Assembly (NCBI GenBank): GCA_015501605.1
Contig: JADNRZ010000036.1
Location: forward strand, 186,001-250,000
Origin: Panaeolus papilionaceus
Taxonomy: Eukaryota > Basidiomycota > Agaricomycetes > Agaricales
Direction of reading: 5' to 3'
Length of the DNA: 64,000 nt
A program made the translations under genes and the position numbers. Shown piece by piece: positions 9,692 to 21,593 of this stretch. The notes under the pieces are model-generated. The model did not search any database. It saw nothing but the letters and a program-made list of their open reading frames with translations, and was not told the DNA's origin. Within the stretch, counting starts at the first letter, position 1; each line of letters begins with the position of its first letter.

Positions 9692-11323
9692 TCAATAAGA
9701 TCTAGTTTCCGTTTTCTTATGCAGTCGTGATGTAGACCGGTGAGAATATAGAAGAAGAGTAGCTGCTCGGGCTTTGAGTAGGGCATCTTGGGAAGCATTA
9801 TTCAAAGCCAGGGAGTATTCCCTTTCATAACGAAGGTAATCAAAAAGGACTTTACTGGTCCTGATCTCTTTGCGAAGACGGGCCTCAGTGGGTTTCCACC
9901 ACTCAAAAAAGGAACGAGCATCATTGATTTTGCTCTTCGAAGAAAGCAAAATGATTTCTCCAATTAGTAGCCCAAGCCCCATCCCTTGTCCCTCCCCCAT
10001 AGAAATAATACATCTGCGAAGAAGCCTGAAGGTATTGAGCATAATCAAGGGACTCATCCTTGATATTCCAACGAGCCAACAATTTTTCGATGTCAATAAT
10101 TTGGGGACCCTTATCATTGCCCAAGCGAGCGAAACCTCGCTTGAGAGGGAGGGAAGCCTCCTCGTCAATGATACGGCGAAGGATCTCGTGGGTAAAACAA
10201 CATAGAGGGATAGGAAACTCAACCTCTGTTTCAAACATAATATCCGGAAAATGCAAGCACGACGGCTTAAGAGTCTGACAGTCGACTAATGTGTCACCGT
10301 CCATACACCTCCTCTTAGCTTTACGCGCAGCCAAAATGCTGGCGTGATCCGTCAGGGTATCTTTAGCAGGACCATCCCGACGGCGTTTCTCCTTATCCTG
10401 CTTGTTACCCTTCTCCCTCTCCACACAAAGACGGGCTAACTTCTCTGTCAGGTAGGTGGGCATAACGTCTGCATACGACGTAGCCACGGCAGGAAGAATC
10501 AAGCTCTCAAACTCTTCATCATTAATAGTAATGAACAAAGCTGATTCGGAACATGCAAGGGGATTTAAAATATGAACCATAGTCTTTTTGGCACGAGCGC
10601 AGTTTTTACTCTCGATGTCCTTGTTAGTGGACAATTTTAGTCGGAGAGGCATAGATTTGAAGAAATCCACCAGAGCACCTATATGCGCGCGTCTACGACC
10701 AGAAGCCGTTTATTGGCCTTGATCCTGGTTTCCTGGATGCACCTGCTGCCCTTGAGGCGGCTGAATTACCTGGGCAACAGGGATATGTGGGCCTTGAGCC
10801 TGAGATCCCTGTAGGTGGGGTGCTGTATGCGCAGTATGCGCAGTGTTCTGGCTCTGGACCTGAACACCTGGCTGAGCTGGCGCGTGAACTGGCGCCTGAG
10901 TAAGAGCACCCTGTAGGCCTTGAGCCTGGTTACTCTGTGGTGCACATACGTGGGTCGAACCACTCTGTTGAGTTCGTTGAACTCGTGCGTTGTTCTGTGT
11001 GACCTGAGATCCCAAGGGATTCCCTTGGGATATCTGGGTCTGTGTCCGGAAAGGCTGCGAAGATGCAGTGTACACTACCTGATGGGTAGGAGCAGCAAAA
11101 GCAGAAGAAGAGAGATAGGAAGAGGAATGTTGATATCCCCTCCCCAGAGAAGCAGTGCCAAATCTTTTATTCTAGCTGGTCTATGATGACTGGAAGAAGA
11201 CTGACCCATTTCATCCGCACCCTGATCTTCTTGGTCCAAGAAGAGATCCCCGTTATCTTCCCTGGGTCTCTGAGATGGCCGGATGGTACTGGAGGTAGGC
11301 GCAACAATATTAAGTTGGACCAT
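9692..11323 (-). pseudogene. Decayed long ORF of unknown, mobile-element-like family
   Basis: One protein-coding frame can be followed from an ATG at 11,323 to a stop at 9692, with three breaks: a frame shift near 11,155, a TAA at about 10,710 in an otherwise continuous frame (GNQDQGQ-stop-TASGRRR), and a shift near 9925 (after FFEEQN; the frame continues INDARSFFEWW). The first ~200 residues are glutamine/proline-rich and disordered. The next ~350 are a charged globular region with WRNHFAFFEE and a final helical stretch. I do not recognise the family; the lone, decayed, long-frame character fits a transposon gene. A programmed shift or introns cannot be excluded for the two frame changes. 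Confidence 0.5.
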
Positions 11324-11518
11324 GGTAAGCGTCAATGATAGATGAAGGATTAGGGACAAAAGTCAGGGGAAAGTGGAAATGGTCAATCGAGGAGTAACGA
11401 AGTGAATGAAGCAAAATAAAAGCGTCCTTGGGTACGCGACCGACCGCCGCCGACAAAGGAGTGAAGGTGAAGGATCAAAGGATCAAAGGAAAGATTTGAC
11501 GGTGTTTGTCAAGAGCTT

Positions 11519-11671
11519 CTGCTCAGTAGTCACCACAACAATCTTATCCTCCAGTTGGCATGATCTTGGCAGCTGCTTGGCTTGCTTGTCGAAAGTAAAG
11601 CTTCCGCCAGCCGACGATCCGTCCGTGGGGCGCCAAATTCCAGTTTGCCTGTCTTCACTTGGCGCGCACAT
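11519..11671 (-). pseudogene. Family L, copy 1: fragment of the last exon
   Basis: About 60 codons match the last exon of family L, including GIWRPTDGSSAGGSFTF and KQAK. Beyond about 11,642 the sequence no longer matches the gene but matches DNA that lies well upstream of copy 4 (from about 27,655). So this copy has lost its promoter, first exons and near-upstream region in one internal deletion. Confidence 0.8.
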
Positions 11672-12020
11672 GAGACGAGCTGGAAGTTGGTCCGTGACCC
11701 GATGACTATCGATTATCACCCATTGACACTGATCATAACAGTAGATGGAATAGAGGGTTGAGTGGGAAGGAAATGCACAATGTTGGATGTTCGTTCACTC
11801 CTTCATTAAGACCCTGAGTCCCTGGGGCGAAGATCTTTCAACTTGGCGTTATTGCAAAGCATTTTGACCCAAAGCATGTCTGACTCGGAATCGCGATACC
11901 AGTCGCTAGCTGTACATGTACAGCTCGACGGATATTTGTGTATGATTCACATATCCGTACCAAAACGTGCATCACGAGGCACAGAACCGCATTTGAGCGC
12001 TACTACTATGTGGTGTGAGA
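11655..12020. repeat. Duplicate of the region far upstream of family L copy 4
   Basis: The sequence aligns in the same orientation with about 27,655-28,015. Shared landmarks are GGCGCGCACA(T/C)GAGACG, CTCCTTCATTAAGACCCTGA and CAAAGCATGTCTGACTCGGA. It encodes nothing recognisable. With the adjoining exon fragment it is the shrunken remnant of a larger duplicated family L block. Confidence 0.8.
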
Positions 12021-12319
12021 ACTTATTGAATGAACACCAATCTGGGATATGTAATCGGTATACTTGCCTCCCGTCTGACACGCACCTCACTGTCAACCAC
12101 GCCTTTCACTCCAACGTCCATCATCTCTTCTGCCCAGGATATCTTGCGTTTGTTTACTGTCACTCTCTCCATGGAGATCCCTGAACTCCAATATCTCAAA
12201 ATCACTGGGGATGTTTCTGTCGAAACTGTGACCACCAGCATACCTCAGGACCCGTATCCATGTGTATATCTGTGTGTCCGGCCCATGTTAATGGATGTGA
12301 GCTCAATACGTATTGAATA

Positions 12320-13307
12320 ATGCATCGCTATAGCATCATGGGACCTACAGGTGCTGGGAAAAGCTCAGTAAGTTAAATATTATCCACCTCATTTACATGT
12401 AATCAACGCGATTTTTCCCTATTGTTGCGTCTTCCAGTTTATTGAAGCTTTTGCGGGCGAATCTCAGAGACTGTTGATCTCAAAAAACCAACTATCAGGG
12501 TACACCCAGGCTGTCACCGCGTACCGACTGGTAAATGTTGTGCACACAGAACTGGATCCACCGCGCTCAGTGTATCTGGTTGAATACGCCTGGATTTTCT
12601 GACTCAAAGATCTCTGAGATCGAAGTCCTGAACATGGTTAGAAAGTGGGGCGGGACAAAGAGTATGTGATATCTTCGGGTCTAAGCGGGCAACTGAAGCA
12701 ATTTGTTTTATTAGTATATTTTATTCCGGGAGTACCTTATATATGGTCCCTATTACAGAAACTCGACTAGTCGGAAGTCGGCGCAAAACATTCAAGATGC
12801 TCAAGAAATTGTTTGATAGCGATATGTATTCTGCTTCACTGATAGTCATCACCACCATGTGGGATACTATCCAAAACGAACGAACTCAAAACCGTGCAGA
12901 GTCTAACTTTGCACAAATGAGGGGTGCCAACGAAACTTTGAAGGTAATTATTGATAATTTTCTGTTATCCCTTCTGTGTTATTTAATATCGCTCCATAGG
13001 AGTTTGTTCGACGTCCAAGCACTGATGTCATCAAATTCATGAATACTAAGAATTCCGCTCTTCTGGCAATCGATCAATCGTTATATACAACTGCCGTCTT
13101 CACTGACTACAAAGCTTCAAAATCACCCCTTCTATATATCAAGACCTCCATGAGCACATCCAGAGGGCTCTCCAGGAGAAACAAATCATTGAGGCAGACC
13201 TGGCCCAAGCCGAAGGCGAAACACAAACCAATGCCGAGCTCAGGGCGATCCTCAAGGGGAACCAGAGGGAGAATCACGAGACACTGACAAAGTTCATCAA
13301 TCAATAA
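12320..13307 (+). pseudogene. AIG1-like GTPase (mushroom G-domain family), frame-broken
   Basis: The first exon (12,320-12,367) encodes IMGPTGAGKSS, a Walker A/G1 motif, ending at a GTAAGT donor. The second exon starts at 12,438 (FIEAFAG...LSGYTQAVTAYRLVNV). A single extra A near 12,583 breaks the frame at the G3 motif; without it the reading would be VDTPGFSDSKISE. Downstream pieces include ITETRLVGSRRKT, VITTMWDT and RAESNFAQMR, then a coiled tail (LHEHIQRALQEKQIIEADLAQ). A second frame change lies near 13,130. Many mushrooms carry families of such small GTPases of unknown role. Two lesions favour a pseudogene; a sequencing error at the first is possible. Confidence 0.7.
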
Positions 13308-13309
13308 GA

Positions 13310-16300
13310 TATACGTTGCGAGCTTTCTCCGCGTGAAAGGAGAGGGAGAGTGATATGATTCTGATAGTTGTTTATGTCGATTCTGGGATGAATATCGAGT
13401 GTTGACAAACTGTGAGGTTTCATAGTTTGTGAGGGTGCGGGGGTCGTTTGGCGGGCGCTCCGAAAATGACTCGCACGTGAAATCTGAAGCCTCACGTGAT
13501 CACGACGCGTCCAACCTTCGACAATACGCGTCTCAGGTTTTCGCGCGAAACGCGTCCGAGTTTCGCGTCTGCGTCGTGATGAAAGCGCTGCGCCAAGCGA
13601 CCAGAGCGCTAGGGCAAGCCGAGGCTATCCCAGCTGGATGCCAAGCGGCCTTCCCATGCACTGGAGTGGGCGGGCGGGTGAAAAGAAAATGGAGCTTTTG
13701 TCGAGCTCTCTTTGACGATGCGTAAATTTTTTCGCTGCGAAAAAGTTTCGAGAGAAAGAATGGGGTGGAAGGAGCGCGAAGGCGGCGTAACCCCACCCCG
13801 CGCGTCGGATGTTTGGCTGCATCGATGCAGTCAAATGATGACACGCTTATGCTTACTCACTGCATCTTATCCTCTGATGAGGCTTCGCCTCATCCCGGAA
13901 TTTGTCAATTTTGGGGAATTGCCGCCTGGATGCGACGACGCCGCTCGTAATCTTCGCAAGTCAATTGTGGCCAATGCACCCCCTGCCGGAAACCTGAAAC
14001 ATCGACTTCTCTTCAAGAAATGGGAACCCGAGGCAAGTGGCCGCGTTGTATTACATCAGCAAAAATGCGGGCGACAAGAATACTATAGCTGGGCAGATAT
14101 AATGTCATCTGGGCAGGGATATGACTATCTGGGTATTTCTGCCCCTGCCCTCTGCGTTATCAACGACAGCCAGAGTTTGCCAGATATGTAAGTTCCTGCA
14201 AGGATTCACACTGCAGCTGATAGTAGTAGATATGTGATTTTTATCCAGATATGTCGACTGCAGTCAGCAGTTTACATATATGTTTCGTGAATTCAGACGC
14301 CATGTAGATATGTCGCTTATCAGCTGGACTTCAATAAATCCATAAAAGTTGATCTTACTGAGTCTCGACAGAATAGAATAACATAAAATCATAAGATTAG
14401 CATACACTACCCCAAAAATTGGCGCTGTACATGAGAGGAGACACAAGTGTGAACTCGTAAATATACTCTACGTACTAAGATGAATGAGCAGACAATAGAG
14501 ATAGGCGTAGACGGTGCACTAGACTGTGAAGGGGAAGAGGGCAAGTATGCGACCTACCATGGAGCGCTAGACTTGAGCGCACTACAGCTCACATCTCTTC
14601 TCTGTATGCGAAGTCAGTGTTGAACACAAAAAAGACCGCATATATGCGCTTCCCTTTGGAGATAACACCTTCAAAGTACTCAAAACAGCGCGTTAGACCT
14701 CGAAATTGTGCATACAGCGGCATAGACAGACATACCGAGTCACGCTTCCCATGTAGAACGCCCATCATTGTCCACGAAGAGTGCGATGACAGACAAACGG
14801 TCAGCGATTGAGCATGAATTAAATGAGCAGAGCGTGGAATTAAATGGAGAGGGGTAGATGGGATTGACGCTTACACTGGCGGTCTTGTGATGATTTGGAA
14901 ATATACGAGGGAAATTGTGGTTGGAAATGGGTACGCGAAAGGGAGAGAGGGGGAGGGGGGATAATGGTGGTTGGAGAGAAAGGGGTTCTGAGTCGCTCGA
15001 CACGTTTCGGAAGTTGAAAGTATCAGCAAACTCCGACTTTCAAACTCCGACTCACCTCAAAATCTCAGTGGAGCCGTTCGTCGTTTGTGTAGCCTGTGGG
15101 TCGTGCTTGTGAGGTTCCCAGTCAAAAAATTATTTACATGGCGCTCTCAGGATTCTACCAAAATTATATCCTGCTATGGAATCAGACAATGAATTGGGAG
15201 CCACGGAATTAAGATGAGGAATGGGCAACAAGTGAGGTGCGTAAGCTCTGGCGTCGTAGCTTTGTAGGAGCATTTCACAGCAGTGGATCTGAAACTCGGA
15301 GTCACAAAGTATGATACTTCAACTTCATAAAGCTGCGACGAGCGTTGAACGGTGAACCTTGGAACCTTTACTCACAACTGTGTAATCTCAGGGACCCAGC
15401 GCAATTGTCATCAACAATTGTTGCATTTAATTCACATTTATATAAGGTAACAGGCGACCTTGGGCATATAGTACATATAGGTCAGCCTTTCGACAGATAT
15501 CGCTTGTCCCTATCGAGACCTTAGCATTCCTCTGGGATGGAATACCACAAAAAAGACAGGAAAGGCATGTAAATACACATACCCTGTGGATGCTCGATGG
15601 ATATAATAGCCGCAGATAGGCGCTCAACGGATATGTAATATTCAGACGGTTATTGGTCAGATATGTCCAGTCCCCAAGCAGATATCTGCAGAGCTGTGCT
15701 ACATCAGTCCCCAGCTTAGCAGACATGAAACTATCAGACTGTATTTAATATATATGTAGGGTATCTGTCTGCTGTTGCCCAGATATGTACCTCTTGTGTA
15801 GCTTTCTTATAGGTATGAAAAATGGTGACAGCCAATGCACAGATATGTACACCGTCAATTGATTTCACCCCAGGTATGCTCATAACTGACTTCAATCGAA
15901 TATATTTATCTAATATCTGCTATCTATGTCATAAAACTGGCGGGTATGATACATACACGGCAGATATAATGATTACTGCCCGAGATCCCATATTCCTGCT
16001 AGCAGCATTTTTGCTGATGTAGGTGTTTCTCGGCGTCGCATTGCACAAGTGTTCAAGCACGGGGAATGAGGTGAAAGTATGCTCAATTTTCCCATCGATT
16101 CCTCTCTTAATCGTTTATCCTGCAGTGCATCGCAGTGTTTTCAGTCTCTCAGAGTCTCTGGCACTTAGTGCACCTGCAGGAGTTACTTTTCATTTTTCCA
16201 TTGGTTTTCCAACCAGTCCTTTCTCGTCGTCATTCCCGTTCAGTCGTTTCCGCTGCTGTCTTCATTTTATATTGCTATACGCCGGCATAAATATATTCTA
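13310..16300. other. Non-coding stretch with clustered GATATGT motifs
   Basis: I find no supportable gene. A GC-rich piece at 13,430-13,830 contains several CGCG and CACGTG words. From about 14,090 to 14,310 and again from 15,480 to 15,970 the word GATATGT and near variants (GATATAA, GATATCG) recur far more often than expected. Two small direct matches, GGGCAGATATAATG near 14,094 and GGCAGATATAATG near 15,959, lie near the outer limits. It may be a decayed transposon of about 1.9 kb with subterminal repeats; terminal repeats are not clear. Confidence 0.45.
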
Positions 16301-16439
16301 TGCTTGTTGTTTCCATTTGCCCCTCTTCTTGTTTCTGTAATGTGTATCCATTCCGATAGATATGGTTGTCGATTAATTCCACATTTTTCTATGATGATAC
16401 ATACTCCAGATGGTACCTTCCATTTATTAAATCTGGTGC

Positions 16440-17066
16440 GACGCGCAAAATTGCATGCTATATTGAGCATCAAGTTTGCGCTGCTTGTAGAAAGTGAAGC
16501 TTCCACCAGCCTGAGACCCATCTACAGGGCGCCAAATACATTATCCCCATCATATTTGCCCTCGTACTGCCAAGTGTAGGGTTGGGTATCATATGTCTTA
16601 CCCTGCTAATTTAAATTTAGTACGCACGCAATTCGACTCAAATGTAGGAAGAACTTCGTACCATTGGCCGTCAGTGCGGTGCCGAGGGTTTACTGTTCCT
16701 GTAGCGACTCCAGTGAGAAGGTCTAGTTATCTACGGAAACACCCACACACACCCTCAGAGCGACTCTTACGACGTTGACCTCACCCCAGTCATCGAGCGT
16801 TTTTGTTATACACACCTGAAGACGTCGTACGTATATCAACGCCATATGCATTAGGGTTAACGTCCAGTCTGAAGGTGCTATGGCCTGTGTGTGATGAGGC
16901 AACTGTGTCAGCAGTCTGATCGATTGGTCCAATGTCCACCAGGACTCACCGTCATCACCGAGGCTACTCCAGGAGGTGTATCTATGGGACAGAATAGGAA
17001 TCGATAACTACTCGGGGTGGAGTGAACCTACGTGTAGCAGCCATTGAGGTCGAGTTCGAAGCTCAT
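16440..17066 (-). pseudogene. Family L, copy 2: strongly diverged, broken gene
   Basis: An ATG at about 17,066 opens MSFELDLNGCYT and is followed by a GTAGGT donor exactly as in the intact copies. A second small exon reads SWSSLGDDG. Further on, the last-exon core survives as IWRP-DGSQAGGSFTFYKQ with a frame slip. The middle exons are largely gone or unrecognisable, so no complete protein can be made. A TATAAAAG box remains at 17,155-17,162. It is the most diverged copy and therefore probably the oldest. Confidence 0.7.
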
Positions 17067-17154
17067 GGTAAGAGACGTTAGAGTTTTTGTTAGGACTTGT
17101 TCGGTGCTGGAGAACAGAACTTGTTTTTGGAAAATACAAGCAGCAATGCAGGCC

Positions 17155-17162
17155 CTTTTATA
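17155..17162 (-). promoter_or_regulatory. TATA box of family L copy 2
   Basis: TATAAAAG on the minus strand, about 90 bases upstream of the relic start codon. The same octamer sits 80-95 bases upstream of the start in copies 4, 5 and 6. Confidence 0.6.
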
Positions 17163-17169
17163 CATTTCT

Positions 17170-18250
17170 GGTGTCCTTTATTGAAATAAACCCTGTCTCT
17201 TTTCATCGATATCAAGACCTCAAGAATGCACAGCAGATGCGACTCTGACAATTGGAATCGAATCTCTTGTTTGACGACATGTGAATGCCGCTCAGGTTTT
17301 ATTAGATCGAAAATTCTTGCAAGCCTCGATAGAATGCAGGGTTGGAGTATTTAATATCGATGAAGACCCATCTATATCAATAGCTTCGAGATATCTTGTG
17401 ATTTATCATGCCTCCGAGTCACCGTTGACACCAAGTAGTAATAGTTATCGATGCAAAGATACGGAGAATATCATATCTGGCGATTTCCTTGACAATGTAT
17501 GACAAGGGCATCAGGATTTAGTATTCCTCCGGTGAAATGCACCCGAGAAGATAATTCAGCTTGCCTTGGTGTTTGAGGCAATGCCAGGGTTGCAACCGAA
17601 GCAAATGTTGGGAAAGTTTCTGCAATGAACAATTATTTGTTGACAATGCGAATAAAATGTTGGTATTTTTAACAAGAATGAGCATTCAGATTGCACATAA
17701 TCTGTTGGTGAAGTTGGCTGCCAGCTACGATTACTTGATTTGAAGGTTCGAATCATGCACTGCATGGTTTGGTCTGGCTTCAAACATTATTCTATCGACA
17801 CTTGATGCAGATGAGATCAACACAAGTCACACAACTTGTGTTGAACATGCAATGAAAGGAAGGCGTGCTGTTAACCAGCTCGTTGACCAGATGACTATCG
17901 CCCATTGACAATCATTTCGTAACAAACAACTCAGTATAATGGCTCAACTCCAGGTCCACGGATGGGAGGTAGGTCGGTCCCACCGCGCATGAGAGATTCA
18001 GTAAAGCCAAACCACCATTACAGTTTTAGAGAAGCCCCTATCCTGAACTCTGTCTGAATCGCTATGTTGGAGCTCGATTCATCGAGTTCTGGACGTAAGT
18101 AATTTCAGAAGATATCAAGAAAGATAGATTTATGTCATCCGAGTCAATTCCGACTACACATCAAGACTACTGCAACAACTCCTTGACTGGGTCGACGTTT
18201 GGGAGAGAACAACTATACCGAGTACTAGATTCGAAAACAAAAGAGTAGCA
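17170..18250. other. Upstream/intergenic DNA shared with family L copy 4
   Basis: No gene is seen. Parts (about 17,250-17,760) are diverged relatives of the DNA upstream of copy 4 (27,100-27,620), for example around TTATTCCTCCGGTGAA. The stretch 18,180-18,250 resembles the 3' flank of the other family L genes. Confidence 0.5.
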
Positions 18251-18255
18251 ACCGC

Positions 18256-19091
18256 TTAGGACTTGAATCCTTGGGCAAGAGCAAGGATGTTGCTTCCAGT
18301 AATGCCTTGGTTGTGCGAAGCAGCCGCGTCCTTCAAAGCGGAATCGAGCGTAGCGGGGGAACTAACACCGTAGGCACCTCCAGTTGGCATGATCTTGGCA
18401 GCGATCAGAGTGTCGAGCTTGGCTTGCTTGTAGAAAGTGAAGCTTCCGCCAGCCGACGATCCGTCAGTGGGGCGCCAAATTCCAGCAATCGTGCTGTTAC
18501 CGTCGAATCTACCTTGATAAGTCCATCCATGGGTGCTGTAGGACTTGGTGACCTCCCATTCGCCATCACTCGTAACTTTACCCTTGATCTTGAAAGTGCC
18601 AACGTCGTCCGCGCCGTTACCGATGATGGAGAATGGACCAGCGGAGTTGTAGTTCACTGCGGGATCGAGACTGGTCAAGAGCGTCATCTTGTGAGTGTTG
18701 TCGCTGGTGTCAGAGCCGTAGAAGTAGTTGCCGACCCTACCGGAGAATAGGTTAGCTCCCCGTTTCTCGATGTATGAATTGCGAGGTGTGTCCTTACCAT
18801 TGACCTTCAGTGGGATGCTTTGGGATAGTGGTTCCCGTAGCGACACCGCTGAAAGCCCACTGACCGTCTTGACGGTCGCTGTTGACGGAGCCCCATGCAC
18901 CTGCGAACTGGTAGACGTTACCGACAGCTCCAGGGAGACGCTTCCCGATGTACTTCCAGGCAGTAGCGGAGTTGGTGTAGAGCTTGACGAAACGAATGTC
19001 GTCCCCGATCAAAGCTCCAGAGAGGACGAACTACGAAATAAGGTATGTTAGGTGAGCTCGAGAGTCTGAACCGGCGGAGCGACGACTTACG
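18256..19091 (-). pseudogene. Family L, copy 3: 5'-truncated gene
   Basis: The last two exons (19,030-18,798 and 18,736-18,256) are open, spliced as in copy 4 and nearly identical to it in protein. Upstream, similarity stops at 19,091, precisely where the third exon should join its GTAAGT donor. Exons 1-3, the start codon and the TATA box are missing and are replaced by unrelated sequence. Without a start or promoter it is unlikely to be expressed as the normal protein. Confidence 0.8.
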
Positions 19092-19854
19092 CGTTTGAGA
19101 CACGCCTCATCACATCTCCATCACATGACTCCATCGAAGTCCATCTGTCCATCGGAATCCATCTGGAGTCCAGTTGGATTTTTCGGAATCCGTTAGCTCT
19201 CAACACAAAAACCGCAGAAATAGCACAGATTACTAACAGGAGAAAAAAAATTTCCCATATCGTCAGAAATCTTTGTTCTACTTCACATTCCGGGTGCGTT
19301 CACGACTATGCAAAACGTCACTAGCAGATGCCAGTGAACTTAAGCCGCTAAAAAGCTTGTAGAGCTGGAGAGCAGTTGCAAACGAAAAAACATATTGCAA
19401 TTAAGAAAAGATTTATTCGGGAGCACAAAACGTAAGAGAACTACTCTGAGGTGGAACATCGCAGACGACCTGCATCTACTCTAATATGTAACACCACATA
19501 AGATGAAACTATCCATCCCAATCTTCCCAGAAGGTTATAACGAATATCGATCGGATGGCATAAATGCATAGCAAGAGAATAAAGCGGAGAGAAACAACTA
19601 GATAAAACCGACAATATCCATAGAAAGAATGTGAAACCAAAGAATTGATACCAAAAACGAAACCGAAAAAAAAAGAGGGAGAGTGGAGAGATGGTGTATG
19701 AAGAGAGCGATGTCCTGAGGGTATTTATGTGAGAAAGCGGGACATTAGACAATTAAACAATTTAACGCCTCTATACATGAGCCTCGAGACGGAAGGTTAG
19801 AGTTAGGGAGAAGTGCCGTTATTATGAGTCTTTCCTCGCCTGTGAACGAGCTTT

Positions 19855-21283
19855 AATCCATGTCTGATTTCAAGATGGCGTTTGGGAAGACTCGGCGTAA
19901 CCGATCTGAAATTACAGCCCGGGTAGTCACAGAACGACCTGTGGAACTTCAAGTGAGATCGTAGGTGATCTATTCGATGGTGCGCACGTCAGTAAGAATC
20001 AACGGGGCATTGAAAGTAATGGTATACTCACTGCCAAGGCCGTTAGCGGTCGTCAATGTGCTTTCACACCAAAAACAAATGTACAGGCTATCGCGCTTGT
20101 ACTGTCTCCTTTCCAACGCTTTATCTATCTTAGCAGAGGTCCCAACTGGGTCACGCTTTGGAAATTGGTCTAGAACGCGCTGAATCCAGTACTGAAGTTC
20201 GGCATCTGTCGATGAAAGAGACAATTCTCCTTTCAAGGACTGGACAAGGTTCTCTATTCCCTGGTTAATCCGTTCGCGAGTCTCTGGGAGTACCAACCCG
20301 TCGTTCGGAACCTTGACTTGGGCCATAGTCCCGATGGTGATTTCTAAAACCTCCAAACAACGGGGGTCCTTGCTCCTCCGCAGGTCTCTTTCGTATTCGA
20401 CGTCATGGGCCAGCATTTGACTTATCGTCCCATCGTGAATAGGCTCAGGGTGCCAGTGGTGCATGGATTGAGTAGCGAGAGAGGCCGTGATCTGGCGACC
20501 TGGACTAACAAGGTCCGGATTTGCGAATGTGGTAGGAGGTGGCGAATGATACTCCACGGGAGGGCAACAGGGTCCTGTCAAGGGAGAAGCATCCTGCCTG
20601 GCCGGAAACTCCCCATACGTCGGGTGTGGCTCCTGAGGATTAAATGAGGGTGTATGGTGCTCGGAGATGGATTCAGCGTGGAACAAGTGCTCATCGCAAG
20701 GCCCATTAATGTCGAAGAACTCGAGGCCTGGTGTAAGGGCGTTTGGCGGCGAGTTGATTGTCGTGGGGAGGGTTGTGTACCCGTGTGGCTCTGAAGACGG
20801 GGCTATATTGGAAACTGCAGAGTCCCGGTACTCCATGGCAGAGTAGCATGGTCCTACTGGGGGAGGAGCATCCTGCCAGACCAGAAACTCGTCATGCATC
20901 GAAGAGTGGGTTTCTTGAGGAGAAAAGGAAGCCATGTCGGAAACGGGGTTGAATGAGGAAATGAAGGCGTTCGGCTCGTTATATTGCTGCTGAATATACC
21001 CATCCTGGGGCCACTGTTCATCGTACAGCTGACTAGGGTCGTGGACATTGAGGCCTGGTATGGGGTGGTATTGTAGCGCGCTATATGCCGTGGAAGAATC
21101 TGTACACGCCCTTAGTTCTGAATACAATACGGTATCGGTAGGAGGGATTGCCGGATTGGTCGTTATCCTTGGATCTGCCGAAGCCTCCATAGTGGAGGAT
21201 CTAGCGTCGAAACACTCTGGAAATGGTGGGTTAGAGGAAAAGGAGGAGGAGAAAGTAAAGCTGTACATCCAAGAAATGACCAA
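19855..21283 (-). pseudogene. C2H2 zinc-finger family, copy 3 (stop before the finger)
   Basis: An open frame of 437 codons (21,283-19,970) matches copy 2 from MVISWMY through EYTITFNAPLILTD, then ends in VRTIE-stop. Two bases extra relative to copy 2 cause the shift. The C-x4-C (SFCDYPGC) finger with its PSLPKRHLEIRHG tail is still present downstream to about 19,855, but in another frame. A truncated protein with the acidic N-terminal region and only the CFWC pair could be made. It shares the two-base lesion and many other differences with copy 1, so those two copies are the closer pair. Confidence 0.7.
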
Positions 21284-21309
21284 GGGAAATGAAGGACCAT
21301 TGCGAGCTG

Positions 21310-21592
21310 GGCTGATGCTTTATGCAGAAAGTCGGTCAACACGGGCTACAGGACACTGTTCTGTCGACACTGAGGTACTGCTCATCTCGTAACTCATGTC
21401 CGTATTTTATTCGTAGAACAGTAACGTCGACGCATGAATCAATAATCAAATCGTCAGATCTAAGAAAACCTGTTAGGAAGGAGACTGGGCTGATGCTTTA
21501 TGCAGAAAGTAGGTCAAGACGGGCTATAGGACACTGTTCTATCGACCCTGAGGTACTGTTCATCTCGTAATTCATGTCCAGATTTCAATAGT
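21310..21592. repeat. Tandem ~177-bp units upstream of zinc-finger copy 3
   Basis: Unit 1 begins near 21,310 and unit 2 near 21,487, both with GGGCTGATGCTTTATGCAGA. Unit 2 is interrupted by the nested MITE at the TA of its ATAGTAGAACAGT segment and resumes at 22,972. Intact unit 1 (TTCGTAGAACAGTAACGTCG) shows what the empty target site looked like. Confidence 0.8.
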
Positions 21593-21593
21593 A

